Assembly: GCA_030835385.1 (NCBI GenBank)
Contig: JAURPI010000025.1
Span: 62,001-126,000, forward strand
DNA: 64,000 nucleotides
DNA from: Alphaproteobacteria bacterium
Lineage (GTDB): Bacteria; Pseudomonadota; Alphaproteobacteria; Rhodospirillales; Rhodospirillaceae
Direction of reading: 5' to 3'
The notes below the pieces were generated by a model. It was not told where the DNA came from. It saw only the letters and a list, made by a program, of their open reading frames with translations, and did not search any database. The position numbers were made by a program, and so were the translations under genes. Positions 35,089 through 45,423 of this stretch are shown here, in pieces (within the stretch, counting starts at the first letter, position 1; every line of letters starts with the position of its first letter).

Positions 35089-36785
35089 CGTTCAAAAACC
35101 GTTTGCCCACCGACGATGGTTCTAACGACCTGAATGTCGGCCAAGTCCTGCGCTGGCGCGGTCAGTGGATTCTTTTCTAGCACCACCAAGTCAGCAAGTT
35201 TTCCCGGTTCAAGCGTGCCTTTGTCTTGTTCTTCAAATGCCTGATAGGCGGCGTAGGTGGTGATGCCTTTTATAGCTTCAATCACCGATATGCGCTGTCT
35301 GGCTCCGATCACACGTCCACCAGAAGATAGTCGGTTCACAGCTGACCAAACGATGCGCATGGGCTCCATCGGAACCACGGGTGTGTCTGCGTGTAAGGTG
35401 AAAGCCATGCTGCGTTTCACTGCCGAGGCTGTTGGGCTCATTTGGGCGGCACGTTCGGGCCCCATAAAAATGTTCCAGTGACGGTCGCCCCAGTAGTAGG
35501 TGTGAAGATTGAAAAATGAGGGGATGATTCCAGCGGCAGCCATGCGATCCAATTGATCTTCCCGAGCCATCTGAGCGTGGATCACGATGTGCCGCGTGTC
35601 AGCGCGCGGGTTGGCTTTGGTGGACTGTTCAAAAGCGTAAAGTACGTCATCAATTGCGGCATCGCCGTTACCGTGGATGGCTATTTGATATCCTGCGTCG
35701 TGAACAGTTGCGATTTGCTTGGCGAGTGCCTCCCGATCCATGCGCGGATATCCGCGATATCGTGGATCATTATGGTTATGGCTGTGATAGGGCTGGCTGA
35801 GATATCCGGTGTAGCCCTGAATGGAACCGTCCGCGAACCCTTTGATAGCCCGGAGGGTGACCATACCGTTCGTGTCTGGCTGTTCTAGAGCGCCGCCATT
35901 TTCGACCAAGGCGACCATGGCTTGCAGGACCGGCCAGACGTGCACCCGAATGGGAAGAACGCCTTGGTTGAATGCTTTGACAAAGACATCAGCGCCGTTT
36001 GGTCCTGTTGCTCCTTGCTGGGCGGTGGTTACACCGACGGCAGCATATCCTTTGGCTGCTGCAGCGATGGCGTCAATCATGTCCTTTTCAGAGAACTGCG
36101 GAAGGAGTTCACCAACCTTTCCCATGGCGGGAGGCTCCTCGAGTACGCCGTTGGGTTCACCCGTCGCCTCGTCTATGCGGATTTTTCCACCGAAGGGTTG
36201 AGGTGTGTCTTTGGTGAGTCTGGCCAACTCTAGCGCTAGGCTATTGGCGACACTCAAGTGTCCAGATATATGGCCAATATAGATTGGATGTACCTTCGAC
36301 ACTTGGTCTAAATCCCAACGCGTCGGGTGCCGCATCTCTGCGACCAAGGTGTCGTCATAGCCGCGGCCTTGAATCCATTCGCCAGCGGGTGTGTTTGCGG
36401 CCTTAGCGGCGAGCGCGCGAATCATTTCATCAATGGTGGTTATGTCGCCGATCGGTGGGCTGTTGAGGTCAACAAAATGTTGTTCGATCAATCCTGAACT
36501 TGGGAAATGACCATGAGCATCGATAAACCCAGGGAGAAGAGCTTTTCCGTCTAAATCGATGATCGTCGTGTCCGGACCAGCTAGTGCTGACAATTCGGCG
36601 GTGGTGCCGACAGCAGAGATTCGATCTCCAGAGATGGCCAATGCTTCAGACACGGAATCGTTGTTCGGGCCCGTGAGGGTGATGACGGCGCCATTGATCA
36701 ACACCGTGTCCGGCTGGCTGTTAGCGATCGAGACAGTCGGCGCAAATAGAGCTGCAAAAAAGGCGAGTAATCGCATGTAGGGCAT
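35085..36785 (-). CDS. Exported amidohydrolase, YtcJ-like
   Basis: 566 residues. A signal peptide ([13 protein letters not shown], cleavage near I-A-N-S) points to the periplasm. The amidohydrolase family 3 pattern is clear: [15 protein letters not shown], then [14 protein letters not shown] and L-H-A-D-T-P. YtcJ-type enzymes hydrolyse N-acyl or formamide bonds; the substrate is unknown. The ATG nine bases in (36776) is an alternative start closer to the signal peptide. It overlaps der at the stop by 4 bases. Confidence 0.82.
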   Translation of the reverse strand: MPYMRLLAFFAALFAPTVSIANSQPDTVLINGAVITLTGPNNDSVSEALAISGDRISAVGTTAELSALAGPDTTIIDLDGKALLPGFIDAHGHFPSSGLIEQHFVDLNSPPIGDITTIDEMIRALAAKAANTPAGEWIQGRGYDDTLVAEMRHPTRWDLDQVSKVHPIYIGHISGHLSVANSLALELARLTKDTPQPFGGKIRIDEATGEPNGVLEEPPAMGKVGELLPQFSEKDMIDAIAAAAKGYAAVGVTTAQQGATGPNGADVFVKAFNQGVLPIRVHVWPVLQAMVALVENGGALEQPDTNGMVTLRAIKGFADGSIQGYTGYLSQPYHSHNHNDPRYRGYPRMDREALAKQIATVHDAGYQIAIHGNGDAAIDDVLYAFEQSTKANPRADTRHIVIHAQMAREDQLDRMAAAGIIPSFFNLHTYYWGDRHWNIFMGPERAAQMSPTASAVKRSMAFTLHADTPVVPMEPMRIVWSAVNRLSSGGRVIGARQRISVIEAIKGITTYAAYQAFEEQDKGTLEPGKLADLVVLEKNPLTAPAQDLADIQVVRTIVGGQTVFER

Positions 36786-36799
36786 AGGACCTCCGAAAC

Positions 36800-37525
36800 C
36801 TAATCGGCGATGGTAACCCGTTCTCCTGTTTTGTCATGCGCTGGATCGGCCAGGTCAACAAAGGCGGTGGTTACATCTTCTGGAGCGCGCAGCATGTTTT
36901 GATCCTCGCCTGGAAAAGCTTTGAGGCGAAGAGCGGAACGAACCGGGCCAGGGTCAATCAGATTGGCGCACACTTTGGACTCGGTCATTTCGGCTGCATA
37001 AATGCGGACCAATTGATCAAGGGCAGCCTTCGATGCGCCATAGGCTCCCCAATAGGGTGCGGGGAGTGACCCTTGGCTGCATGTCACAAATATAGCGCGG
37101 CCCGCGTCTGACTGTCGCAACAGGGGATCAACGCTGCGAAGGAGTCGCCAGTTCGCCGTGACATTGAGGTTGAATACTTGATCCCAAAACTTTGGCGGAA
37201 TGTGTCCTGCCGGAGAAAGTTGTCCCAAGGTCGCCGCCGCGCCGACTACTACATCTAATTTTCCATACCGTTTGAATAGCGCTTCCCCAACTTGATCAAT
37301 CTTGTCGAAGGCGGTGAGATCCTCATCTACGAGAACCGCGCTTTGTCCTGTCGATTCCATAATTTCATCGTCTAGCGAAAGCAATTCATCTTTGCTCCGC
37401 GCGATGGCGACGACAGTCGCGCCTTCGCTGGCGAAGCGTTTGGCCACAGCTCGGCCGATTCCTTTAGAGGCACCGGTTACAAGAGCGATGCGTCCGGCAA
37501 GCCGGTCGCCAGCAGGACCGACCAT
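36800..37525 (-). CDS. Short-chain dehydrogenase/reductase
   Basis: 241 residues. Rossmann motif T-G-A-S-K-G-I-G near 17-24, the catalytic Tyr and Lys in Y-G-A-S-K, and the Ser region V-T-C-S-Q-G. The sequence resembles the alphaproteobacterial SDR gene usually found beside purF, whose product is not well characterised. It starts 6 bp after the purF stop, so the two are cotranscribed. It reduces or oxidises an unknown substrate with NAD(P). Confidence 0.85.
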   Translation of the reverse strand: MVGPAGDRLAGRIALVTGASKGIGRAVAKRFASEGATVVAIARSKDELLSLDDEIMESTGQSAVLVDEDLTAFDKIDQVGEALFKRYGKLDVVVGAAATLGQLSPAGHIPPKFWDQVFNLNVTANWRLLRSVDPLLRQSDAGRAIFVTCSQGSLPAPYWGAYGASKAALDQLVRIYAAEMTESKVCANLIDPGPVRSALRLKAFPGEDQNMLRAPEDVTTAFVDLADPAHDKTGERVTIAD

Positions 37526-37530
37526 AAGGA

Positions 37531-39009
37531 CTAAGCCCGCCCTTCGGTGAGGAGGGACAATTGATGCGGAAGGGCTTCAGCGTTGAGATCTGTCAGAGCT
37601 GACGGGTACTCGCCGGTGAAACAGGCATCGCAATACTGCGGGGTGTCGCTGTTTCGCTTTGCTTCACCGACGGCGCGATAAAGTCCATCCACTGAGATAA
37701 AGGCGAGGCTATCAACCCCGAGCTGTTTGGCCATGCCATCAACATCGTGTTGAGCTGCCAGGAGTTGTTCTTTTTCTGGTGTGTCGATGCCGAAATAACA
37801 GGGGTGGGCAGTCGGGGGCGAAGAAATGCGCAAGTGTACTTCTTTCGCGCCGGCTTGGCGGACCATATCGACGATCTTAGTTGAGGTGGTGCCCCGGACG
37901 ATGGAGTCGTCAACGAGGACAACCCGCTTGCCTTCGATTTGTGCCCGATTGATGTTGTGTTTGCGTTTCACGCCAAGGTGCCGTGTTTTATCAGTGGGTT
38001 GAATAAAGGTGCGACCGACATAATGGTTACGGATGATGCCGTATTCGAACGGCATTTCGATTTCCGCCGCATATCCAAGCGCCGCTGGTACGCCGGAATC
38101 TGGAACCGGTACGACGACATCGCATGGTACGTGACTTTCACGTGCGAGCTCTTCGCCAATACGTTTGCGAACTTCGTAAACGCTGGATCCTTCACAGATG
38201 CTGTCTGGACGCGCGAAATAGATGTATTCAAAAATACAGAACCTAGAGCCAGCTTCGGGAAAAGGTCGCACTGAACGCAACCCATCTTTGTCGACGATGA
38301 CCATCTCGCCAGGCTCAACATCCCGGACGAATTCGGCGCCAATAATATCAAGGGCACAAGTTTCTGAGCATAGGATGTAGGCGTTATCCAACTTGCCAAT
38401 GACGAGTGGGCGAACGCCCAGAGGATCACGTACGCCATAGAGCGCCGTGTTGGTCATGGCGACCATGGAGTATGCCCCCTCAATTTGCCTTAGGGCATCG
38501 ATGAAACGCTCTTGCACAGTAGCTTGTTGGCTAATGGCAATAAGGTGGACGACAACTTCGGTGTCGGATGTCGACTGAAAAATGCACCCGCGGCGCACGA
38601 GCTCCTGACGCACAGTTAAAGCGTTCGTCAAATTGCCGTTGTGCCCTAGTGCCAAGCCACCAAATTCAAAGTCGGCAAACAGGGGTTGGACATTCCTTAA
38701 AATGGTGTCGCCCGTTGTTGAGTAGCGGTTGTGGCCCAGCGCCATATGGCCCTGTAGTCGGGCCATGACAGCTTCTGCCTTAAAGTTATCGGAGACATGC
38801 CCAAGTCCGCGGTGACTGTGGTAGTGCTCGCCATCAAAAGTGACGAGGCCAGAAGCCTCCTGTCCACGGTGCTGTAACGCATGGAGACCGAGCGCCGTAT
38901 GAGACGCGGCGTCAGGGTCGCCGAAGATGCCAAATACGCCGCATTCCTCGTGCAACGTATCTCCATCCAGTGGGTCGGTTGTGAGCTGCGAGGAGTCCGG
39001 CGGTGTCAT
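37531..39009 (-). CDS. purF: Amidophosphoribosyltransferase PurF
   Basis: 492 residues. It makes phosphoribosylamine from PRPP and glutamine, the first step of purine synthesis. A 22-residue propeptide precedes the N-terminal nucleophile Cys23 (E-E-C-G-V-F-G-I). The PRPP-binding loop V-V-L-V-D-D-S-I-V-R-G-T-T is intact. It lies between cvpA and the SDR gene in one minus-strand run; cvpA-purF is a common pairing. The cysteines C-Y-F, Y-C-D-A-C-F near the end may ligate an Fe-S cluster as in B. subtilis-type enzymes. Confidence 0.96.
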   Translation of the reverse strand: MTPPDSSQLTTDPLDGDTLHEECGVFGIFGDPDAASHTALGLHALQHRGQEASGLVTFDGEHYHSHRGLGHVSDNFKAEAVMARLQGHMALGHNRYSTTGDTILRNVQPLFADFEFGGLALGHNGNLTNALTVRQELVRRGCIFQSTSDTEVVVHLIAISQQATVQERFIDALRQIEGAYSMVAMTNTALYGVRDPLGVRPLVIGKLDNAYILCSETCALDIIGAEFVRDVEPGEMVIVDKDGLRSVRPFPEAGSRFCIFEYIYFARPDSICEGSSVYEVRKRIGEELARESHVPCDVVVPVPDSGVPAALGYAAEIEMPFEYGIIRNHYVGRTFIQPTDKTRHLGVKRKHNINRAQIEGKRVVLVDDSIVRGTTSTKIVDMVRQAGAKEVHLRISSPPTAHPCYFGIDTPEKEQLLAAQHDVDGMAKQLGVDSLAFISVDGLYRAVGEAKRNSDTPQYCDACFTGEYPSALTDLNAEALPHQLSLLTEGRA

Positions 39010-39012
39010 GCC

Positions 39013-39699
39013 CTAGTTGTCATTCTGATTGGTTTGAAACAGGCGGTCCATACTGCGGCGCTGATCTTGCTCGTAGGCGCCGTCCGGAGTTGTGGGCGCG
39101 TCGGGGTCGCTGCCTGGCGGAGGCTGAGTCAACTTATCAAAAGTTTCTTTGAGTTCCATAGCGTCCTTGGCGGTATCGGAGGCTTCTTTAGCAGCATCTT
39201 CAGCAGCCATAAAGCTTTCTGGCGCCAGAGATTGCATGAAATCTGCAGTCCCTTCGATTACGGGCAAGGTTTTAGCAGACCGTACCCAATCTGGGCGTTC
39301 GCCGGTATCAATAATCCAGTCCAGAATCAGCAGTGCGGCTGCGAGAATTACGGCGCCGCGAAGTAATCCGAAGACAAAACCAAGCGACCGATCAAGGTTG
39401 GTGAGCGCGCTGGCCTGAATTGATTTCGACAACATCTTTGTGAGGATGGATAAGACGATGAGGACAATAAGAAAAATGACAACGCTGGTGATAATGTCTG
39501 CGATGAGATCATTGGCGATGTATCCACGTGCGATATGTCGTAGTTCCGGCACGCCATAAACGATGGCAAGTATGCCCCCAATCCACGCTGCAACCGACAA
39601 CACCTCATGCACAAAACCGCGCATGAAAGCGAGGATGGCGGAGACCAGTAGAACAATCACGACGACCAAGTCGAGACCACTAATGGGGATAGATTCCAT
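39013..39699 (-). CDS. cvpA: CvpA family inner-membrane protein
   Basis: 228 residues, four membrane segments in the first 150 (L-D-L-V-V-V-I-V-L-L-V-S-A, A-A-W-I-G-G-I-L-A, V-V-I-F-L-I-V-L-I-V, G-A-V-I-L-A-A-A-L). The S-x-G-F-V-F-G-L-L-R-G loop is the family signature. The tail from about 165 is hydrophilic, Asp/Pro-rich. CvpA is linked to colicin V export and envelope stress; its mechanism is not known. It is 3 bp upstream of purF. Confidence 0.88.
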   Translation of the reverse strand: MESIPISGLDLVVVIVLLVSAILAFMRGFVHEVLSVAAWIGGILAIVYGVPELRHIARGYIANDLIADIITSVVIFLIVLIVLSILTKMLSKSIQASALTNLDRSLGFVFGLLRGAVILAAALLILDWIIDTGERPDWVRSAKTLPVIEGTADFMQSLAPESFMAAEDAAKEASDTAKDAMELKETFDKLTQPPPGSDPDAPTTPDGAYEQDQRRSMDRLFQTNQNDN

Positions 39700-39725
39700 C
39701 TATTTGGCCGTGGTGTTTTTTAGGG

Positions 39726-41093
39726 TCATGAGAATTTGTCCACCAAGGCCTGTACATGACCCAAGGACTCGATGCTGACAGACCTTGAGTCCATGGGCTG
39801 TTTGCGGCGACCTGAGTTCTTGGGCATCCATGCTTCTGTGAACCCTAATTTTGCCGCTTCCCGCAGGCGTTGATCCATTTGCGTGACGGCCCGGATTTCG
39901 CCGGACAGACCGATCTCGCCAAACACCACGGCACCCGAAGATACAGGAGAATCCCGAAAGGACGAGACCAATGCCGCGGCCACTGCCGCATCAGCTGCCG
40001 GTTCGGACACGCGCAACCCACCGGCCACGTTCAAATAAATGTCATGCCCGCCAAGTGCAAGTCCACAACGTGATTCCAGGACCGCGGCGATCATCGCGAG
40101 CCGCCCTGAATCCCAGCCAACGACGGTGCGCCTGGCGGTGCCTAGGCTTGACGGTGCCACCAGAGCTTGAATCTCGACCAGCATGGGTCGTGTGCCTTCC
40201 AGTCCCGCGAACACGCAACTGCCGGACACGTTGCCCCGTCGCTCCGCCAAGAATAGGGCAGATGGGTTGGGGACTTCGGCTAGACCGGCATCGGCCATCT
40301 CAAAGACGCCGATTTCATCTGTGGCGCCGAAGCGGTTTTTCACCGCCCTAAGAATACGGAAATGATGACCGCGCTCACCTTCAAAATAGAGCACGGTATC
40401 AACCATATGCTCTAGAACCCGCGGTCCCGCAAGAGTGCCTTCCTTTGTGACGTGGCCAACCAGAAACAACGTGAAGCCGCGTTTCTTGGCTATGCGGATA
40501 AGCTCGTGAGAACAGGTCCGCACCTGTGTGACGGTGCCAGGCGCTGAATCAATGGCATCTGTGTACATGGTCTGTATGGAATCGATAACCACAAGGTCAG
40601 CGCCGTCATTGACGTCAAGGCTGGCGGCGATGTCTCTGACATTGGTCGCAGCCGCGAGTTCCACAGGTGTATTTTCCAGGCCAAGGCGCGCGGCGCGCAG
40701 ACGAACTTGATCCACGGCTTCTTCACCGGTGATATAGAGACACTTTGCGCCAGCTGCGACTGCTCCGGTGGCTTGGAGAAGCAGTGTCGATTTACCGATA
40801 CCCGGATCGCCACCAACCAAAATGGCTGAGCCCGCTACTAACCCTCCGCCACAGACGCGATCGAGCTCAGCGATGCCGGTCTTTAGTCGTGGTGGCGCCG
40901 CTGTTTTGCCCTTGAGCCCGACAAATGAGATTGCTTTACCGCCTTTACCACCGCTTACCCCTTTAGGGAGCGCGCCCGAACCGGCTTCCTCTGCTAGTGT
41001 GTTCCACTCATTGCAAGAGTCACACTTGCCAGCCCATTTTGAATAGACTGCACCGCAGGACTGGCAAACGAATTGCGCTTGGGTTTTGGCCAT
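39726..41093 (-). CDS. radA: DNA repair protein RadA (Sms)
   Basis: 455 residues. A zinc finger with Cys10, Cys13, Cys24 and Cys27, then a RecA-like core with Walker A G-G-D-P-G-I-G-K-S, the RadA-specific K-N-R-F-G motif, and a Lon-protease-like C-terminal domain (G-L-A-L-G-G-H-D-I-Y-L-N-V-A-G-G). It processes recombination intermediates by branch migration. All domains are complete. It follows mlaF by 6 bp on the minus strand. Confidence 0.96.
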   Translation of the reverse strand: MAKTQAQFVCQSCGAVYSKWAGKCDSCNEWNTLAEEAGSGALPKGVSGGKGGKAISFVGLKGKTAAPPRLKTGIAELDRVCGGGLVAGSAILVGGDPGIGKSTLLLQATGAVAAGAKCLYITGEEAVDQVRLRAARLGLENTPVELAAATNVRDIAASLDVNDGADLVVIDSIQTMYTDAIDSAPGTVTQVRTCSHELIRIAKKRGFTLFLVGHVTKEGTLAGPRVLEHMVDTVLYFEGERGHHFRILRAVKNRFGATDEIGVFEMADAGLAEVPNPSALFLAERRGNVSGSCVFAGLEGTRPMLVEIQALVAPSSLGTARRTVVGWDSGRLAMIAAVLESRCGLALGGHDIYLNVAGGLRVSEPAADAAVAAALVSSFRDSPVSSGAVVFGEIGLSGEIRAVTQMDQRLREAAKLGFTEAWMPKNSGRRKQPMDSRSVSIESLGHVQALVDKFS

Positions 41094-41099
41094 TCGTGC

Positions 41100-41873
41100 T
41101 TACCGCCGCAGCTCCATGTGGATCGGTCCGTCTGCACGTCCATGAACAAACTGATCAACGTAGTCGTTGCTGGAATGATCGACATCGTCCGCCGCGCCTA
41201 TCCAAATCAACTTGCCATGATACAGCATGGCAATACGGTCGCCGATTTTGCGGGCAGACGCCATGTCATGGGTGATAGACAGTGCCGTGATGCCCTGGTC
41301 TTTAACGCAGGCGACAATGAGGTCGTTGATAACGTCGGCCATGATGGGGTCGAGGCCGGTGGTCGGTTCGTCAAAAAAGATGATCTCGGGTGAGCCTGCT
41401 ATGGCGCGTGCCAGGCCAACACGCTTTTGCATACCGCCGGATAATTCCGCGGGCGAGAGAGCGCCCACATCCTTAGATAATCCCACCTTAGCTAAGGTCT
41501 CGATTGATCGTTCTTTGGCGTCGGCGCGGCTCATGCCTGAGCCTTGAATCAGACCGAATGCGACGTTCTCCCAAACCGGGATGCTGTCAAACAACGCTCC
41601 ACCCTGAAATAACATCCCAAATTTTTTGTTAGTTTCGTCGCGGTCATTTGCGGCCACATGAGTGATATCAGTTCCATCCACTTCGATGGTGCCTGAATCA
41701 GCCGTTAGCAGCCCTAGGACGCATTTCAACAACACGGACTTGCCTGTGCCTGATCCCCCTATAACGACGACGGACTCCGCAGGCGCGATGTCTAGGTCAA
41801 TTCCGGTGAGCACGTCTTTAGGTCCGAAACTCTTGCAGACGTTCTCAAGATGAATTTTTGGCGGCGTGCTCAT
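41100..41873 (-). CDS. mlaF: ABC transporter ATP-binding protein, MlaF-like
   Basis: 257 residues: Walker A G-G-S-G-T-G-K-S, signature L-S-G-G-M-Q-K-R-V, Walker B I-I-F-F-D-E-P-T-T-G-L-D. The M-Q-K-R-V signature and G-L-D-P-I are typical of MlaF ATPases that power phospholipid traffic across the envelope. The start overlaps the mlaE stop by 4 bases (ATGA), so translation is coupled. No MlaD or MlaB gene is adjacent, so the complex must be completed elsewhere. Confidence 0.85.
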   Translation of the reverse strand: MSTPPKIHLENVCKSFGPKDVLTGIDLDIAPAESVVVIGGSGTGKSVLLKCVLGLLTADSGTIEVDGTDITHVAANDRDETNKKFGMLFQGGALFDSIPVWENVAFGLIQGSGMSRADAKERSIETLAKVGLSKDVGALSPAELSGGMQKRVGLARAIAGSPEIIFFDEPTTGLDPIMADVINDLIVACVKDQGITALSITHDMASARKIGDRIAMLYHGKLIWIGAADDVDHSSNDYVDQFVHGRADGPIHMELRR

Positions 41874-42643
41874 ACGGAAAAGAACAGTTCAGTGATCATG
41901 TAATTGAAGACCAAGATTAGGATTGAGGATGACACCACTGCGTTGGTTGTAGCGCTGCCGACACCCTGAGCACCCCCCTTGGAGTTGAAGCCGTTGTAGC
42001 AACCCATCAACGCAATAATGAATCCAAATACCGCAGCTTTGACGAGGCCTGAAATGACGTCTATGGGTTCAAGGAAGTCGATGGTGTTGGACAGATAGAC
42101 GTTGGGATTAAAGCCAAGCTTGTAAACACCAACGATGTAGCCGCCGAATACGCCAATAATATCTGCAACGAGAACCAGCAACGGTAGCATCAAAAGCCCG
42201 GCAATCAATCGCGGTGCAATCAGGTACTTGTATGGGTTGGTCGACAGTGTGGTTAGGGCATCAATTTGTTCGGTGACCCGCATGGTGCCGATCTCTGCCG
42301 CCATGGAAGCGCCAATACGCCCGGCGACCATCAGCCCAGCAAGGACGGGACCAAGTTCCCGCGTCAGTGAGAGCACAACCACATTGGCGATGGCGCTCTC
42401 CGCATTGAAACGGGCAAAGCCCGTATAACTTTGCAGCGCCAGGACCATGCCCGAGAAAATCGCCGTCAAGCCAACGACCGGAAGAGAATAGTACCCAATG
42501 TCGATCATTTGCCGGCCGATCAAGCGCGGAAAGATTGGCGGCCGTACACAATGAGACACGGACGTTAGAGTAAAGAGGGTGAAGCGACCCAGTTGTTCAA
42601 GAAACCGAAGCACAACACGGCCGATCACCGCGAGAAAATTCAT
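41870..42643 (-). CDS. mlaE: MlaE-family ABC permease
   Basis: 257 residues, five or six membrane segments. The MlaE signature is seen in R-E-L-G-P-V-L-A-G-L-M-V-A-G-R-I-G-A and E-I-G-T-M-R-V-T-E-Q-I-D-A-L. It is the membrane half of the phospholipid transporter with the downstream ATPase. The start overlaps the alr stop by 4 bases, which couples it to alanine racemase. Confidence 0.9.
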   Translation of the reverse strand: MNFLAVIGRVVLRFLEQLGRFTLFTLTSVSHCVRPPIFPRLIGRQMIDIGYYSLPVVGLTAIFSGMVLALQSYTGFARFNAESAIANVVVLSLTRELGPVLAGLMVAGRIGASMAAEIGTMRVTEQIDALTTLSTNPYKYLIAPRLIAGLLMLPLLVLVADIIGVFGGYIVGVYKLGFNPNVYLSNTIDFLEPIDVISGLVKAAVFGFIIALMGCYNGFNSKGGAQGVGSATTNAVVSSSILILVFNYMITELFFSV

Positions 42644-43797
42644 GAGCCAAGTCCCGGAACAGAGGCTGGAAGGTAGCGGCGGGCATACCGATGACCAAGG
42701 CTGGTGAGCACTTCATATCCGATCGTTCCGGCGTCACTCGCCAGGTCATCTGCGGTTGGATGTTGTGCGAGAATGTCGATCATGGCGCCGGGCCTCGCAC
42801 TTGAATCGGGGACATTGGAAATATCAAAGGTCAGTAAATCCATCGAAATAATGCCAGCAATCCGAATGGGAATTCCATCTAGCTGCGCCTGCCCTGCATT
42901 GCTCAGGGAGCGCAGGAAGCCGTCAGCATAACCTATTGAAACTGTTGCCAATTTCATCCCATCGGCGGCTTGGAAGGTGGCACCGTATCCAACGGTCTGG
43001 GTGCTGTCAACGCGCCGAATTTGGAGGATTTTGGCCTGCAAGCGAACCACTGGCAGCATTGGGTTTTTAGTCGCCGGCTGCGGGTTCAGGCCATAGAGCG
43101 AGGCCCCGGGGCGGGCATAATCAAAATGCCAGGCCTCACCGAGGAAAATGCCCGAACTGTTACTTAGGGTGCCTTTGGCGTCGGGGAACTTAGAACGAAA
43201 GGCGCTGAGGGCGCCCGTAAACTTTTCGAGTTGCATGGTGTTGAGCGGGTGCTCTGGCGTTCCGGCACAGGCGAGGTGGCTCATCAGGGCAAGGGGTGTG
43301 AGGCCTTGAAAGCCGTCGGGGTCGTTGAGATGGTTGGAAAACTCAGCTTCACTTAAGCCGAGACGATTCATGCCTGTGTCGACCTGGATCAGCGTTTCTT
43401 GCAAGACGTCAGCATCGGTCGCAAAGGTGCGCCAAGCTAAAATTTGATCTGGCGTGCTGAGTACCGGGATCAAACCATGCTTGAAGACTTCACTTTCAAG
43501 GCCTGGGTTAACGCCATGCATGACAATGATACGGGGGCCTCGACCAAGGACCTTCCGTAGGTCAATGCCTTCACTCAAATGGGCAACATAGAAGGTCTTG
43601 CAGCCCGCCCCAGCTAGAGCCGCGGCAACATTAGCGGCCCCCAATCCATAGGCATCTGCTTTAACGACAGCGCCGCAATCGCACCCAGGCTTGAGTTTTT
43701 TGCTCAGGAGACGCCAATTTTCAGTTATGGCGGCGAGGTCGATGGTCAGAACCGCGCCTGCCTGGTCGGCCGAGACCGGAGCATTTGGACCCGACAT
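42640..43797 (-). CDS. alr: Alanine racemase
   Basis: 385 residues. It interconverts L- and D-alanine for peptidoglycan. The PLP lysine is Lys46 in V-V-K-A-D-A-Y-G-L-G-A, and the second catalytic residue is the Tyr in V-G-Y-G-A-T-F. The C-terminal beta domain ends with E-V-L-T-S-L-G-H-R-Y-A-R. Length is normal. It follows dnaB by 6 bp and overlaps mlaE. Confidence 0.95.
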   Translation of the reverse strand: MSGPNAPVSADQAGAVLTIDLAAITENWRLLSKKLKPGCDCGAVVKADAYGLGAANVAAALAGAGCKTFYVAHLSEGIDLRKVLGRGPRIIVMHGVNPGLESEVFKHGLIPVLSTPDQILAWRTFATDADVLQETLIQVDTGMNRLGLSEAEFSNHLNDPDGFQGLTPLALMSHLACAGTPEHPLNTMQLEKFTGALSAFRSKFPDAKGTLSNSSGIFLGEAWHFDYARPGASLYGLNPQPATKNPMLPVVRLQAKILQIRRVDSTQTVGYGATFQAADGMKLATVSIGYADGFLRSLSNAGQAQLDGIPIRIAGIISMDLLTFDISNVPDSSARPGAMIDILAQHPTADDLASDAGTIGYEVLTSLGHRYARRYLPASVPGLGS

Positions 43798-43803
43798 TGA
43801 GCG

Positions 43804-45330
43804 TCAGCCCATTTCTTCCGGCAAGTGACTCATGTCGGCAAGGTTGTCGAAGTGGGTGAAGCTAGGCTCGAACAGAAGTTTCACGGTGCCTGTAGGACCA
43901 TGCCTTTGTTTGCCGATAATCACTTCTGCCATGTTGTGCACGGTCTCCATGTCGCTTTGCCACTTGAGCATTTTCTCTTGGTAGAGGTCTTCACGATCAT
44001 AGGCCTCGCGCTGCGGCTGCTTGCGCTCCAGGTAATACTCTTCACGATAAACGAACATCACGGCGTCGGCATCTTGCTCGATCGATCCTGATTCACGCAG
44101 ATCGGAAAGCTGTGGCCGCTTGTCTTCGCGTTGTTCAACCGCACGAGAAAGCTGTGACAAAGCGAGGACCGGAACATCAAGTTCTTTGGCCAAAGCTTTT
44201 AAACCGCGGCTGATGGCAGAGATTTCTTGAACGCGGTTGTCGCTGCGATTGGAAGACGCAGCGTCAAGAAGCTGCAAATAGTCCACAACGATCAAGCCGA
44301 GGCCATTGTGTTTTTCTGTCCTTGCCTGCCTGGCCAGTCGGCGGCAGCGCGTGCGCATGGCCGAAATGGTAATGGCGGCTGTGTCATCGATAAACAGAGG
44401 CAGCGCATACAGCTCCTGGCTGGCCGAGACCAATCGCCCAAAATCGTCATGGGCTAATCGTCCTGTGCGAATGTCATGTGAGCTGAGTCGTGCGCGCTCA
44501 GCAAGAATACGCGTGGCCAGTTGTTCGGAACTCATTTCCAATGAGAAAAAAGCCACCAACTTGCCGCGATCCTCTTCCCGATCTGTGCTTTGGAAGTGTG
44601 CCGCGGCGTTAAAGGCGATGGTTGTTGCCAGGGCGGTTTTACCCATGGCGGGGCGCCCAGCAAGAATTAGAAGATCGGACGGGTGTAGACCCCCAAGTTT
44701 TGAATCGAGATCTTTCAATCCTGTTGTTGTTCCCGACAGCGCACCATCTCGTCTGTGGGCCGCCTCAGCCATATCAATCGCGTCAGTGAGTGCGCCCTCG
44801 AAGTGCTGAAAGCCGCCTTCTGTCTCACCTTTAGAGGAGAGGTCAAACAGCTTTTGTTCCGAGGCCTCGATTTGATTGAGCGCGGTTTGATCCAAGTCAG
44901 AATCAAAAGCCTCATTGACCATATCTTGACCAACATTGATCAACTCGCGGCGAAGATAGAGATCATAAATAAGGCGACCGTAATCTCCGGCGTTGATAAT
45001 GGTGACTACCGAATTGGCTAAACCCGTGAGAAAAGCCATTCCCCCGGCATCTTGAATAAGTGAATCTTGTTCGAGGTAAGTCTTAAGGGTGATGGGGTTG
45101 GCCTGATGACCTTGTTCCATCAAACGGGCAGCTGCCTCGAAAACTTTAGCATGCACGGCATCTGAAAAATGTTCGGCCCGGAGATAGTCTGAGACCGCTT
45201 CGTAGGCCCGGTTGTTGAGCATGATAGCGCCAAGCAACGCCCGCTCAGCTTCGAGGTTGTGCGGTGGCGATCGGAAAACGTCGTGATTGGACGAATCCGT
45301 CGCTAGAACTGGGCCAGCGGGTGGGTTCAT
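43804..45330 (-). CDS. dnaB: Replicative DNA helicase DnaB
   Basis: 508 residues. The N-terminal helical domain (E-A-E-R-A-L-L-G-A-I-M-L-N) is followed by the RecA-like motor: Walker A A-G-R-P-A-M-G-K-T, Walker B L-G-L-I-V-V-D-Y-L-Q-L, and S-Q-L-S-R-A-V-E-Q-R. It unwinds DNA at the fork as a hexamer. An intrinsic terminator separates it from rplI, so it likely has its own promoter in the 91-bp gap. No intein is present. Confidence 0.97.
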   Translation of the reverse strand: MNPPAGPVLATDSSNHDVFRSPPHNLEAERALLGAIMLNNRAYEAVSDYLRAEHFSDAVHAKVFEAAARLMEQGHQANPITLKTYLEQDSLIQDAGGMAFLTGLANSVVTIINAGDYGRLIYDLYLRRELINVGQDMVNEAFDSDLDQTALNQIEASEQKLFDLSSKGETEGGFQHFEGALTDAIDMAEAAHRRDGALSGTTTGLKDLDSKLGGLHPSDLLILAGRPAMGKTALATTIAFNAAAHFQSTDREEDRGKLVAFFSLEMSSEQLATRILAERARLSSHDIRTGRLAHDDFGRLVSASQELYALPLFIDDTAAITISAMRTRCRRLARQARTEKHNGLGLIVVDYLQLLDAASSNRSDNRVQEISAISRGLKALAKELDVPVLALSQLSRAVEQREDKRPQLSDLRESGSIEQDADAVMFVYREEYYLERKQPQREAYDREDLYQEKMLKWQSDMETVHNMAEVIIGKQRHGPTGTVKLLFEPSFTHFDNLADMSHLPEEMG

Positions 45331-45423
45331 GGCCGGACCATATCAACAATAGTCTCAGGCTTCACGGCCAATTTCCTGTGGGCTTCTGTGTAACCTGGGG
45401 ATAAACGCGAGTCGGCTCAAATA

